A stretch of 38,920 nt of DNA from Actinomycetota bacterium (GCA_016213625.1 JACQZZ010000007.1:1-38920), one strand, 5' to 3'. Counted from the first letter of the stretch, positions 1 through 9,400 are shown. The notes: a model not told the origin generated them from the sequence alone. Translations and numbers: made by a program.

Positions 1-285
1 CACCGCTCGCTCCATCGTGTGGTACACCGCCTCCCACAGGTTGGCCGTGCCGATGTCGTCCCACAGCCGGCCGAACACCGCCTTGGGCGACGGCAGCAGG
101 TACTCGGGACGCCAGCCGGTCCACACGGCGGTCTGCCACAGCAGCAACACGATGCCGATGGCCGCGAGCTTCGGCCACAGGCCACTCCACAGGCGCAGTG
201 CGAGCGGACGCGGCACGTCGACCGGAATCTCCAGCCGATCCAGCCCCGCCAGTTCTTCGTCGATCTGTTCCTGATCAGTGAGCAT
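1..285 (-). CDS. ABC transporter permease, SsuC/TauC-like (partial)
   Basis: This is the N-terminal 95 residues of an inner-membrane permease; the rest lies beyond the left edge. After a charged cytoplasmic start (MLTDQEQIDEEL), a first membrane segment is visible at about residues 36-51 (KLAAIGIVLLLWQTAV). It is followed by the stretch with YLLPSPKAVF, which is characteristic of nitrate/sulfonate/taurine permeases. The ATG at 285 overlaps the 3' end of the ATPase gene by 11 bases, so the two are probably translationally coupled. Gene order is lipoprotein, ATPase, permease, which is normal for an SsuABC/AtsRBC-type importer. The substrate cannot be read from this fragment; the nearby sulfatase suggests sulfate esters or sulfonates. 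Confidence 0.88.
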   Translation of the reverse strand, partial: MLTDQEQIDEELAGLDRLEIPVDVPRPLALRLWSGLWPKLAAIGIVLLLWQTAVWTGWRPEYLLPSPKAVFGRLWDDIGTANLWEAVYHTMERAV

Positions 286-1075
286 GACGACGCACCTCCG
301 CACGCAGCTGGGCAGTGACCTCGGTGGCGATGGCCGACACCTCGGGCGACTCGATACGACGCGGCCGCTCCACCACCACCGGGAACTCCTGCACCACCCG
401 ACCGGGACGACTGGACAGCAGCACGATGCGATCGCCCAGTCGCGATGCCTCGCGCACGTTGTGCGTGACGAACAACACGGTGAGCTCGCGCTCCGATGCG
501 ATGCGCTCGATCTCGTCGTGCAGCACGTCGCGTGTGATGGCGTCGAGCGCGCCGAACGGCTCGTCCATCAGCAGCACGTCGGCGTCCTGTGCGAGCGCTC
601 GGGCGAGGGCGACTCGTTGACGCATGCCACCCGACAGTTCGTGCGGCGCTTTCTCGGTGAAGTCGGCCAGATGCACGAGCGACAGCAACTCGCGCGCCCG
701 GTCGCCTCGCTCCTTTCGCGGCACGCCACGCAACTTCAGCGCGAGTTCCACGTTCTGGCCGGCGGTGCGCCATGGCAGCAACGCGGCTTCCTGGAACATC
801 AGGGCGGTGCGGCCGTTCACCGTCACGGTGCCGGCGCTCGGCCGGTCGAGCCCGGCGACGAGCGACAGCAGGGTGGTCTTGCCACATCCCGACGCGCCCA
901 CCAGGCACAGGAACTCACCCTGCTCCACCGCGAGCGACACGCCGTCGAGTGCCAACACAGCGCCGTCACCGGTGCCGTGACGCTTGGACACCTGATGCAA
1001 GGTGACCGCGGCCGGACGCGGCGAGGCCGCCCCCGCGGGGGCGGCCACTCCGACATCGGATTCCACGGTACTCAC
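275..1075 (-). CDS. ABC transporter ATP-binding protein, SsuB/TauB-like
   Basis: This 266-residue cytoplasmic ATPase should power the importer with the neighbouring permease and lipoprotein. All motifs are present: Walker A GASGCGKTT at residues 60-68, Q-loop Gln95, signature LSGGMRQRVALARAL starting at 147, Walker B ending in DE at 171-172, and switch His205 in FVTHNV. The MFQEAALLPW stretch is typical of the nitrate/sulfonate/taurine subfamily. The start is GTG at 1075, overlapping the TGA of the lipoprotein gene by four bases (GTGA), so the genes are coupled. An N-terminal extension of about 20 residues rich in Ala and Pro precedes the domain. The family is clear; the substrate (sulfonate, sulfate ester, taurine) is inferred from context only. 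Confidence 0.93.
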   Translation of the reverse strand: MSTVESDVGVAAPAGAASPRPAAVTLHQVSKRHGTGDGAVLALDGVSLAVEQGEFLCLVGASGCGKTTLLSLVAGLDRPSAGTVTVNGRTALMFQEAALLPWRTAGQNVELALKLRGVPRKERGDRARELLSLVHLADFTEKAPHELSGGMRQRVALARALAQDADVLLMDEPFGALDAITRDVLHDEIERIASERELTVLFVTHNVREASRLGDRIVLLSSRPGRVVQEFPVVVERPRRIESPEVSAIATEVTAQLRAEVRRHAH

Positions 1076-2187
1076 AACCCGGCCACGTCCGGCTGGCCGC
1101 GCTCGACGAGGATCTCGTTGAGCAGCGTCAGGTCGTGGATGCCCTTCAGGTCCACCGGCTCCAGCAGGCCCACGGCGATGGCGTCGTCGGCCGACTGCTG
1201 CAACGAGGCGGCGATGGGGTCGAGCGTGAAGGTCAGGTTGGCGAAGCTCTTCGCGATCACGTCGGCGCCAGGATCCTTGCCGGTGATCTCACCGATCTGA
1301 GCAATGACGTCGGCCTGCGCGGCAGCGGGGTCGGCGGCGATGGCTTCGATCGCATCGGCGAGACCCTCCAGGATGGCCTTCACCGCGTCGGGATGGTCGT
1401 TCAGGAACTCGGTGCGGACGAGTACGTGCGTCGTGACGAACTCTCCGCCGGTGTCGGCCCACAGGTCGCGCTCGTCGACCAGCACGGTGCCGCCACCTTC
1501 GTCGATGAGGCGGGCGGCCCACGGCTCGGGCACCCACGCACCGTCGATGTCACCGGCGATGAACGACTCGAGCGTGGTCGAGTTCTTCTGCGGGATGATG
1601 GTCACGTCGCCGCCACCTTCGGGCGTGGTCTCGAAGCCCTGCTCCTTCAGCCACGCTCGCAGGGCGACGTCCTGCGTGTTGCCGAGCGACGGAGAGGCGA
1701 TCTTCTTGCCGGCCAGCTGTTCGGCTGACGTGATGTCGGGCTTCACCACCAGGAAAGCGCCACCCGACGTGCTCCCGGCGACGATGCGCACGGCCTCACC
1801 GTTCGACTTGGCGAAGGCGTTGATGGCCGGGTTGGGTCCGATGAACGTGAGGTCGAGCGAGCCGGCCAGCAACGCTTCTGCGGCTTCGGTGCCGGCGTCG
1901 AACGTGAACGCGGACAGCTTCGCGTCGCCGAGTCGGTCGGCGAAGGTGCCCTCGGCCATCCCCACGAGCGCCGGCGCGTGGGTGACGTTGGGGAAGAAGC
2001 CCAGCTTCACCTCGTCGACGGAGGGCGCCGCGCCGTCGGCGACATCCGGCGCCGACTCGATCGCCTGGTCACCCCCGGCGTCGGCCGTGCTGGTGTCGTC
2101 GCCGCATGCTGCGGTGGCCCCGACCAGGGTGAGCAGGGCCATCGCGCGCAGCACGCGACGGGTTCGAGGGGTGACAATTGTTGACAT
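1072..2187 (-). CDS. ABC transporter substrate-binding lipoprotein, SsuA/NMT1-like
   Basis: This 371-residue protein begins with a lipoprotein signal: Arg-rich n-region, hydrophobic MALLTLVGATAAC, and lipobox Cys28, so it should be anchored outside the membrane. The mature part has the features of the SsuA/TauA/NMT1 periplasmic-binding fold: KLGFFPNVTHAP near the start, GTEAAEALLAGSLDLTFIGPNPAINAF, KKIASPSLGNTQDVALRAWL, and a late WVPEPWAARL. It captures the solute for the ATPase and permease that follow. It is the first gene of the minus-strand operon and divides a roughly 110-base region with a divergent gene. Its ligand is unknown; sulfonate or sulfate ester is the best guess given the sulfatase about 1.2 kb away. 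Confidence 0.92.
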   Translation of the reverse strand: MSTIVTPRTRRVLRAMALLTLVGATAACGDDTSTADAGGDQAIESAPDVADGAAPSVDEVKLGFFPNVTHAPALVGMAEGTFADRLGDAKLSAFTFDAGTEAAEALLAGSLDLTFIGPNPAINAFAKSNGEAVRIVAGSTSGGAFLVVKPDITSAEQLAGKKIASPSLGNTQDVALRAWLKEQGFETTPEGGGDVTIIPQKNSTTLESFIAGDIDGAWVPEPWAARLIDEGGGTVLVDERDLWADTGGEFVTTHVLVRTEFLNDHPDAVKAILEGLADAIEAIAADPAAAQADVIAQIGEITGKDPGADVIAKSFANLTFTLDPIAASLQQSADDAIAVGLLEPVDLKGIHDLTLLNEILVERGQPDVAGL

Positions 2188-2196
2188 GTCCAGTCA

Positions 2197-2225
2197 TCAT
2201 TACCCAACATTTCCGACTTCAGCAA
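2197..2225 (-). promoter_or_regulatory. Candidate promoter of the ABC importer operon
   Basis: On the minus strand a -35-like TTGCTG (2220-2225) is followed after 17 bases by TAATGA (2197-2202), ending 9 bases before the ATG at 2187, so the transcript would have almost no leader. No ribosome binding site precedes this ATG. A second possible pair, TTGTCA (2262-2267) and CACAAT (2239-2244), also 17 apart, lies further upstream. Confidence 0.5.
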
Positions 2226-2260
2226 TCGGTTTTTCCAGATTGTGAAATATGACTCCACGC

Positions 2261-2289
2261 GTGACAATTCCACCATGCTGAACTAGGGT
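2261..2289 (+). promoter_or_regulatory. Candidate leaderless promoter of the small gene at 2296
   Basis: GTGACA (2261-2266), a 17-base spacer and TAGGGT (2284-2289) end exactly 6 bases before ATG 2296, placing the transcript start at or next to the start codon. The -35 hexamer lies inside a GTGACAATT word that also occurs at 2171-2179, inside the start of the lipoprotein gene. Confidence 0.5.
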
Positions 2290-2295
2290 GGCACC

Positions 2296-2577
2296 ATGCG
2301 ACAGGCGCTCGACATCTCCCACGACGAGATCGTCCGCGAGGGGCTCCTGCGACAGCGGGTGGCCGCCAGCGAGGTGCGGCGCGTCCACCTGTACTCCGAC
2401 GCCAACGGCGAAGAGGGGCTCGTGGTCCGTCGAGCGCTGTTCCGGTTCGTGCACGTGTCCCGATCCGAGTTGAGCGACCCTGCGGTCAGCCAGAGCGTGC
2501 GGGCGCTCGTCGATGCGGTTCGCCAGCAGGCACGGGTCGACGATGGCGTCGATCACTTCCTCGCCTCCGTCGCCTGA
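2296..2577 (+). CDS. Hypothetical protein, 93 residues
   Basis: I do not recognise this protein. It is a small, charged, soluble product (starting MRQALDISHDEIV) with no signal peptide or membrane segment. It has an N-terminal half that looks alpha/beta and a C-terminal helix (SVRALVDAVRQQARVDDGVDHFL). Codon third positions are strongly G/C, as in its neighbours, which supports it over the opposite-strand reading frame. There is no ribosome binding site; a TAGGGT box six bases before ATG suggests leaderless translation. It is divergent from the ABC importer and 44 bases upstream of the IclR gene, so it could be co-transcribed with the regulator. Confidence 0.68.
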   Translation: MRQALDISHDEIVREGLLRQRVAASEVRRVHLYSDANGEEGLVVRRALFRFVHVSRSELSDPAVSQSVRALVDAVRQQARVDDGVDHFLASVA

Positions 2578-2621
2578 TCAGGTCCTCCGCGGCCCTGTGC
2601 CCGCCGTGACACACTGAGCGG

Positions 2622-3401
2622 ATGAGTGCGGTCGACGGTCAAGAAGCGCGCCCCGGCACGCAGGCCGTCGAACGTGCCATCGCCATCATCGAACTCTTCC
2701 GCGGCGAGCAGTCGGCGCTGGGCATCACCGAGATCGCCAAGGCGGTCGGGCTCAACATCAGCACCGCCCACCGCCTGATGCGCGCACTCGTCGCGGCCGG
2801 CTTCATGGAGCAGGACCCCGTCACCGAGCGCTACCGGCTCGGCATCGAGATCGCCGTGCTCGGCCAGCGAGCACTCGAACAGGCGGGCTACCACCTCGCC
2901 AAGCCGGTGATGGTGCAGCTGGCCGAGGCCACGGGCGAGTCCGTCAGCCTCGGCGTGCGACGCAACAGCGAGGTGGTGGTCATCGAACGGGCCGCATCGT
3001 CGCAACCGCTCCGGTTCGACCACCCCGCCGGCGCGGAGATCCAGCTGCACGCATCTGGCATGGGCAAGGTGCTGCTCGCGTTCTCCGGGTTCACACCAGA
3101 GGCGGCCATCGCACAGCTGGGTTCGCTCCCCCGCTTCACCGAGCACACCATCGACGACTCGGCGCGGCTCGTCGCCGCGCTGCACGAGATTCGCTCGAAC
3201 GGATTCGCGGTGAACCATGAGGAGCGCTATCAAGGGGTGAACGGCATCGCGGCGCCCGTGCTCGGCAGCAGCGGCGTCGCACGAGCGGCCATCGGCGTGC
3301 AAGGCCCCGCATTGCGGATGACCCCCGAGCGGCTGCAGGAGCTCGCCCCCATGGTGCGCCGCGCCGCCGACGAGATCGCCCGCCTCGCCATCAGGCTCTG
3401 A
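2622..3401 (+). CDS. IclR-family transcriptional regulator
   Basis: This 259-residue cytoplasmic regulator has an N-terminal winged helix-turn-helix (about residues 12-75, with GITEIAKAVGLNISTAHRLMRAL as the DNA-binding helices) and a C-terminal IclR effector-binding domain from about residue 90. The latter includes LHASGMGKVLLAF and the GVNGIAAPVL motif that lines the ligand pocket in this family. IclR proteins usually bind small organic acids or aromatics and control adjacent catabolic genes. Here it sits between the importer and the sulfatase, so it probably controls one or both; this is inference from position. Its TGA (3399-3401) directly abuts the stop of the convergent sulfatase gene with no room for a terminator. 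Confidence 0.92.
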   Translation: MSAVDGQEARPGTQAVERAIAIIELFRGEQSALGITEIAKAVGLNISTAHRLMRALVAAGFMEQDPVTERYRLGIEIAVLGQRALEQAGYHLAKPVMVQLAEATGESVSLGVRRNSEVVVIERAASSQPLRFDHPAGAEIQLHASGMGKVLLAFSGFTPEAAIAQLGSLPRFTEHTIDDSARLVAALHEIRSNGFAVNHEERYQGVNGIAAPVLGSSGVARAAIGVQGPALRMTPERLQELAPMVRRAADEIARLAIRL

Positions 3402-5693
3402 TCACTCGTACGCGATGCCGAGCTGCACGAGGAACTCACGTACCGCCGCGGGAGCGTCGGCAGCCAACTCGCCCGGCTCGTAGCGCACCGATTCGATGAC
3501 ACCCGAGTAGGGAAACGAGCCGTGTCGTTCGAACACGGGCCACGACACCGGTGACCGCCGGTCCACCCCGACATCGATGCCTTCGAACGGCGACATGCCG
3601 AGCAGCATCACCACCTCTTCGATCGCGCCACGCGGTGCGCCATCGACCGACACGTCGATGCGCCACCGAAGGCGTGGTTGCGCGACGAACGACACGATCA
3701 CCGATCGCGCCGATCCGGCCAACCGACCGGCGTCGAGCGTGGCGAGATCGCCGTACTGGTTGTAGGCCACGTGCAGGTGGCCTTCTTCGACGTACACCAC
3801 GTATCCACCGCCCTGATCACCATGGGCCACCAGCACGCCATCGCCCACCGTACGCAGTGAGACGTGCACGTCGAACGAGCGGGTCTGCACCAGTTGCGCT
3901 GCTCGCCAGCGTTCCAGCGTGGGGGTGCCCGGCCGCAGCGTGATCGGACGCGCGTACAACTCGTCGCTCGGTGGTCGGTTGATCCACACCAGTCCGGCGC
4001 CCTCGTCGAGGGGGTACACGTGATTGGCCCGCGCGTCGCGCTCCCACGCGTCGATCAGCTCGGCGAGCTTCTCGGGATGCTGCTCACGTAGATCGTCCAC
4101 CTGTGTCGGGTCGTTGCGCACGTCGTACAGCGACCACTCGTGATCACCGAAGGGAGTGAGCGGATCGTGATTGGTGATGGCCTCCCATCCATCTCGGTAG
4201 AACCCGCGGTGCCCGAGCATCGCGTAGTGCTGCTCGGGGTGCGTCGACGGCGCAGCCATATCGGCGAGCGCGGCCGCGAAGCTCGCCCCGTGGGGCTCAA
4301 GCACCTCCACGCCCTGTCGATGCGTCGGCACGGTCACACCCGTCAACTCCACCAGAGTGGGCAGCAGGTCGGTGGCGTGCTGGTACTGGAACCTCACCTC
4401 GCCTGTGGCGGGCACGCCGGGGCCGGCGACGATGAACGGCACCGTGTGCCCACCGGCGAACGTGTGTCGCTTGAACATCCGCCACGGGGTACCCGACGCC
4501 AGGGCCCAACCACGCGGATAGTGCGGCAGGGTGGTGGGTCCACCGATCTCATCGAGCTGGGCGAGATCGCGTTGCAGCGACCCCGCCGCATCGCCCATTT
4601 GCGCAGCGATCACCGTGCGGAAGTACTGCGCCGTCCCGAGCGCCTCGCCCTCGCGAGAGGCACCGTTGTCGCTCAGGAACACCACGATGGTGTTGTCCAG
4701 CCGGCCGAGTTCTTCGTAGGCAGCGAGCAGGCGTCCGATGTTCTCGTCGAGGTTCTCCACCATGGCGGCGTACACCTCCTGTGTGCGGATGGCGAACCGT
4801 CGTTCATCGGGCGACAGGTCGTCCCATGCTCGGACGTCGGACCCCAACTCCGCCGGCCGCTCTGGCAGCACCGCGTGGTCGGGAATCACCCCGATCTCGC
4901 GCTGGCGCGCGAATCGGCGAGCACGCACCACGTCCCACCCTTCGTCGAAGCGGCCGCGCTGGCGCGCGATGTCGTCGGGCTTCGCCTGGAGCGGTGCGTG
5001 TACCGCAGCGTGGGCGAAGTACATGAACAGCGGCTTACCCGGCGAGCTGGCGTCCACCCCACGGACGTATTCGATGGCCCGGTCGGTGAGGTCATCGGTG
5101 AGGTAGTAGCCCGGCGGGTACTCGTCGACCGTGACGGCATCGTTGCCGTTCACCAGCCGGTGCGGATGGTGCAGGCTGGTGAAGCCGTCAAGGAATCCGT
5201 AGAACCGATCGAAGCCTCGCTGCAGCGGCCACGAGTGCCGATCGCCGGCCTCATGCTGGTCTGCTTCTTTGGCCAGGTGCCACTTCCCCACCGCTGCGGT
5301 CGCATAGCCGTTGGTCCGGAAGATCTCGGGCAGGGTGAGCACGTCGTCGGGCAGCTCCATCGTGTAACCCGGGAAGCCCGGGTCGGCGTTGGCGACCAGC
5401 CCGAAGCCCACCGAGTGCGGATGGCGCCCGGTGAGCAGCGCCGCTCGCGTCGGCGAGCACATCGGCGCCGTGTGGAACGAACCCCAGCGCAACCCGCGCT
5501 CGGCCAGCCGGTCGAGGTTCGGAGTGGACAGCTCCGAGCCGAAGCACGCGAGGTCGGCGAAGCCCATGTCGTCGATCAGGATCACCAGCACGTCCGGCGC
5601 ACCCGCGGGCGCCATCGTCCGCTCGGGCCACGACGGTGTGGAACCCGCGAACGTGCGCCCCACCACACCGTCGAATCCGGGGTATTCGCTCAT
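3402..5693 (-). CDS. Type I sulfatase (arylsulfatase family)
   Basis: This 763-residue sulfate-ester hydrolase carries the sulfatase signature CSPTR: Cys79 would be converted to formylglycine and Arg83 supports it. Metal ligands are Asp41-Asp42 and Asp342-Asn343 (SDNG). Lys137-Trp-His139 and His232 match the active-site Lys and His residues. The C-terminal 160 residues form a beta-rich domain (GDQGGGYVVYVEEGHLHVAYN region), as in the roughly 790-residue actinobacterial AtsA/AtsD-type enzymes. The start was set at 5693 because AGGAGG lies 7 bases upstream and the reading frame before it does not look coding. No signal peptide is visible, so it is probably cytosolic, fitting import of intact sulfate esters by the nearby ABC system. 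No formylglycine-generating enzyme is in the window. Confidence 0.93.
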   Translation of the reverse strand: MSEYPGFDGVVGRTFAGSTPSWPERTMAPAGAPDVLVILIDDMGFADLACFGSELSTPNLDRLAERGLRWGSFHTAPMCSPTRAALLTGRHPHSVGFGLVANADPGFPGYTMELPDDVLTLPEIFRTNGYATAAVGKWHLAKEADQHEAGDRHSWPLQRGFDRFYGFLDGFTSLHHPHRLVNGNDAVTVDEYPPGYYLTDDLTDRAIEYVRGVDASSPGKPLFMYFAHAAVHAPLQAKPDDIARQRGRFDEGWDVVRARRFARQREIGVIPDHAVLPERPAELGSDVRAWDDLSPDERRFAIRTQEVYAAMVENLDENIGRLLAAYEELGRLDNTIVVFLSDNGASREGEALGTAQYFRTVIAAQMGDAAGSLQRDLAQLDEIGGPTTLPHYPRGWALASGTPWRMFKRHTFAGGHTVPFIVAGPGVPATGEVRFQYQHATDLLPTLVELTGVTVPTHRQGVEVLEPHGASFAAALADMAAPSTHPEQHYAMLGHRGFYRDGWEAITNHDPLTPFGDHEWSLYDVRNDPTQVDDLREQHPEKLAELIDAWERDARANHVYPLDEGAGLVWINRPPSDELYARPITLRPGTPTLERWRAAQLVQTRSFDVHVSLRTVGDGVLVAHGDQGGGYVVYVEEGHLHVAYNQYGDLATLDAGRLAGSARSVIVSFVAQPRLRWRIDVSVDGAPRGAIEEVVMLLGMSPFEGIDVGVDRRSPVSWPVFERHGSFPYSGVIESVRYEPGELAADAPAAVREFLVQLGIAYE

Positions 5694-5782
5694 CGACGGG
5701 TCCTCCTGGTGGAATACATCCGAGCGAACATCGTTGCACCTGCAACCGGTCACCGCCGCCACCCTCCGAGGAGCCTCCCCCC
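5694..5782. promoter_or_regulatory. Divergent control region, sulfatase / thiol oxidoreductase
   Basis: These 89 bases separate two divergent genes. Both have good ribosome binding sites at the edges: AGGAGG on the minus strand and GAGGAG at 5768-5773. In the middle is an inverted repeat, GTTGC (5733-5737) and GCAAC (5742-5746) around ACCT, which could be an operator. No convincing -35/-10 pair is evident. Confidence 0.4.
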
Positions 5783-6400
5783 ATGCCCACTCCCGTCCGC
5801 TTCTGGCTCGACCCTGCCTGCCCGTTCTGCTGGGCCACCTCGCTGTGGCTGCGCGAAGTGGCACCGGAACGAGACCTCGAGATCAGCTGGCAGCCGATCA
5901 GCCTGCTCGTGAAGAACGAGACGTCGCCCGACAGCCCGTGGTACTCGGCCGTGAAGTGGAGCTACGACCTGCTGCGAGTCCTGGAGAGCGTGCGAGCCGC
6001 CGAAGGCGAGACCGCAGTGGGCGACCTCTACCTGGAGTACGGACGTCGCATCCATCACGACGGTCAGCGCGAGTGGGACGTCACTCTGGCCCTGGAAGCG
6101 GTGGGGCTCCCCACTTCGCACGCCGCGGCCGCCGACGACGAGTCGTGGGACGCCGAGGTGTTGCGTCGGCATCACGAGGGCGTGGCACTGGTGGGCACCG
6201 ACGTGGGCACGCCCATCATCGGCCTCCTCGGCCGCGACGGTGCGGAGGTGGGCGTGTTCGGACCCGTCATCAGCGCGCTGCCGGCACACGACGACGCACT
6301 GGCACTGTGGGACGCGACCGTCTTGCTCGCCACGATGCCCGAGTTCTTCGAGCTCAAGCGATCGCGCAAGGGCGCGCCCGACCCCGGCCCCCGCCCCTGA
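5783..6400 (+). CDS. DsbA-fold oxidoreductase, mycothiol-dependent nitroreductase-like
   Basis: This 205-residue protein has a thioredoxin/DsbA fold with the redox motif Cys13-Pro-Phe-Cys16 near the start (FWLDPACPFCW). The cis-proline region is GTDVGTPII and the C-terminal stretch PEFFELKRSRKG. These features match the actinobacterial family of Rv2466c, a mycothiol-dependent reductase that reduces nitro-compounds and responds to oxidative stress. In that family the motif is CPWC; here Phe replaces Trp. The ATG at 5783 has GAGGAG nine bases upstream. No signal peptide is present, so it acts in the cytosol. The link to the divergent sulfatase may be only shared regulation. Confidence 0.87.
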   Translation: MPTPVRFWLDPACPFCWATSLWLREVAPERDLEISWQPISLLVKNETSPDSPWYSAVKWSYDLLRVLESVRAAEGETAVGDLYLEYGRRIHHDGQREWDVTLALEAVGLPTSHAAAADDESWDAEVLRRHHEGVALVGTDVGTPIIGLLGRDGAEVGVFGPVISALPAHDDALALWDATVLLATMPEFFELKRSRKGAPDPGPRP

Positions 6401-6416
6401 CCCAGCCGCGCATCAG

Positions 6417-6446
6417 AACGTGAGTTCCGACGTCGGAACTTACGTT
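6417..6446. terminator. Inverted repeat between convergent genes, likely bidirectional terminator
   Basis: A 30-base near-perfect palindrome runs from AACGTGAGTTCCGAC to its complement, with a single mismatch that would be a G-U pair in one transcript. It lies in the 52-base gap between the ends of the oxidoreductase and formate dehydrogenase genes. No T-run follows on either side, so it is either a U-less actinobacterial terminator or a protein-binding site. Confidence 0.65.
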
Positions 6447-6452
6447 CGCGGG

Positions 6453-9400
6453 TCAGGCTTGGACGGCGAGGCGGTCCATCGCTAGGAGGACGGCGTCGTC
6501 GAGCGTGACGGTGCCCTCGTGGATGGCACGTGCCAGGTCGGCGCGCATGTCGTGCTCCCAGAACCGATCGAGGTGGTACGCGGTGGCGGCCACCGCGTCG
6601 GCGTTCGGGTCGGCAGCCATCTGGCGGGCGATCTGATTGGCCATTCGCACGAGCGCACCCAACCGATGCTCGGGATGGTCGATCTCCACCGTGGCCGCGC
6701 TGTGGCCGGGCGACACCTGCACGGCGGTCACCTTGTACTCCGGGCAGTTGGTGGCCCAGTCGGAGTTCTCGGTGGTGACCACGTTGGCGCCACTGACGGG
6801 GTGGTGGAACGTGGTGTACACCACACCCTGCGCCATGCGATCCGACACGACGGCGCGCAGTGTGGTGGTACCCACGCGACTGGCCAGCGTGACCTCGTCG
6901 CCGGTGCGGATGCCACGCTCCTCGGCGTCGGCCGGGTGGATGTCGAGCACGTCCTCGCCGTGCCACTGCACGTTCTCGGTTCGACGGGTCTGAGCACCCA
7001 CGTTGTACTGGCTGAGGATGCGGCCGGTGGTGAGTAGCAGCGGGAAGCGGCGACTGCTGCGCTCGTCGGTGGGCACGTAGGGCGTGACCGAGAAGCGCCC
7101 CAGGCCGCGCACGAACGTGCCCTCGTGCATGATGGGTGTGCCCAGCGGCATGGCGTCGTTGCACGGCCACTGCACGCTGCCCACCTGGTCGAGCTTGGCG
7201 AAGCTGACGCCCTTGAACGTGGGCGTGAGCGCGGCGATCTCGTCCATGATCTGCGACGCGTCGTCGTAGTGCATGGGGTGGCCCATCGCTGTGGCGAGTT
7301 CGCACACCACCTGCCACTCCTGCTTGCCGCTCTTGGCCCGCATCGCCGGCCGCACGCGGTTGATACGCCGCTCGGCGTTGGTGAACGTGCCGTCCTTCTC
7401 GAGAAACGAGGTACCCGGCAGGAACACGTGTGCCAGCTTGGCGGTCTCGTTGATGAACAGGTCCTGCACCACCAGCAGCTCCAGCGAACCGAGCGCGGCC
7501 ATGACGTGCACGGTGTTGGGGTCGCTCTGAGCGATGTCTTCGCCCTGCACGAACAAGCCCTTGAAGTGGCCGTCGATGGCGGCGTCGAACATGTTGGGGA
7601 TACGCAGACCGGGTTCGGATTGGATGGTGACACCCCACAACCCCTCGAAGAGGGCGCGGGTGGTGGGGTCGCTCACGTGGCGATAGCCCGACAGCTCGTG
7701 GGGGAACGAGCCCATGTCGCACGAGCCCTGCACGTTGTTCTGCCCGCGGAGCGGGTTCACACCCACGCCGTCGCGGCCCAGGTTGCCGGTGGCCATGGCG
7801 AGGTTGGCCATGCCCATCACCATGGTGGAACCCTGGCTGTGCTCGGTGACGCCGAGGCCGTAGTAGATGGCACCGTTGCGGGCCGCCGCGAACAGGCGAG
7901 CGGCCGAGCGCACCTCGGCCGCCGGCACGCCCGTGTGGGCCTCCATGGCCTCGGGGCTGTTCTCCGGCTGCGACACGAACGTGGCCCATGCGGCGAACTC
8001 GGCGGGATCGCAGCGCTCCTGCACGAACCGATGGTCGACGAGGTCTTCGGTGACGATGACGTGCGCCAGCGCGTTCACGATGGCGACATTGGTGCCCGGA
8101 CGCAGTTGCAGGTGATGCGCCGCCTCGATGTGCGCCGTCCTCACCAGGTCGATGCGCCGCGGGTCGACGACGATGATGTCGGCGCCTTCGCGGAGGCGCT
8201 TCTTCATCCGCGACGCGAACACCGGATGGGCATCGGTGGGGTTGGCGCCGATGAGCAGGATGACGTCGGTCTCTTCGACCGACTTGAAGTCCTGGGTACC
8301 GGCCGACGTGCCGAACGCCTGCGACAGACCGAAGCCCGTGGGCGAGTGGCACACCCGAGCGCACGTGTCGACGTTGTTGTTGCCGAACGCGGAGCGGATC
8401 ATCTTCTGCACGGCGAACACTTCCTCGTTCGTCGTACGCGACGAGGTGATGCCACCGATGGAGAACTGCCCGTGGCGGTGCTGGATGTCCTTGAGCTTCG
8501 CTGCGGTGTACGCGATGGCGTCGTCCCAGCTGACCACCTGCCACTCGTCGGTGATCTTCTCGCGGATCATCGGCTGCAGCTGACGATCCTGGTGCGTGGC
8601 GTAGCCCCAGGCGAACCGGCCCTTCACGCACGAGTGGCCCTCGTTCGCGCCACCGTCCTTGTACGGGGTCATGCGCACGACCTGCTCACCCTGCAGTTCG
8701 GCCTTGAACGAGCAGCCCACACCGCAATAGGCACAGGTGGTGAGCACGGTGCGGCGAGGCTGGCCCATCTCGATGATCGAGTTCTCGGTGAGCGTGGCCG
8801 TCGGGCACACCTGCACACACGCGCCGCAGCTCACGCAGTCGCTGGCGAAGAACGAGCCCTTGAACCCGGCCGCCACCCGAGATCCGAAGCCGCGACCCTC
8901 GATGGTGAGCGCGAACGTGCCCTGCACCTCTTCACACGCGCGCACGCAACGCGAGCACACGATGCACTTCGAGGAGTCGAACGTGAAATAGGGGTTCGAG
9001 GTGTCCTTGCCCAACGACAGGTGGTTGTCGCCCTCGTACCCGTAGCGCACCTCGCGCAACCCCACCGCCCCGGACATGTCCTGCAGCTCGCAGTCGCCGT
9101 TCGCTGCACAGGTGAGGCAGTCGAGCGGATGGTCGCTGATGTAGAGCTCCATCACTCCGCGGCGCAGCTTCTCGAGCTTCGGCGACTGGGTGGTGACCTG
9201 CATGCCCGGCGCCACGGGGGTGGTGCACGACGCAGGTGTGCCCTTGCGACCGTCGATCTCGACCAGACACAGACGGCAGGAACCGAACGGGTCGAGGCGG
9301 TCGGTGGCGCACAGCTTCGGGATGTCGACGCCGCACACGGCGGCGGCGCGCATGACCGACGTGCCTTCGGGCACCTCCACGGTGTGACCGTCGATGACGA

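Noticed and set aside
2200..2556. 118-codon frame on the minus strand opposite the small gene at 2296
   Set aside because: It would run through the divergent promoter region and its codon third positions do not show the G/C bias of the plus-strand frame.
5694..5864. Longer sulfatase start at 5864
   Set aside because: It would overlap the divergent oxidoreductase gene, and the added residues are Arg-rich and unlike the family; AGGAGG marks ATG 5693.
4140..5912. Long open frame on the plus strand opposite the sulfatase
   Set aside because: It mirrors the sulfatase gene, which has all active-site motifs; the opposite frame gives a His/Arg/Val-rich protein with no recognisable domain. Such frames are expected in G+C-rich DNA.
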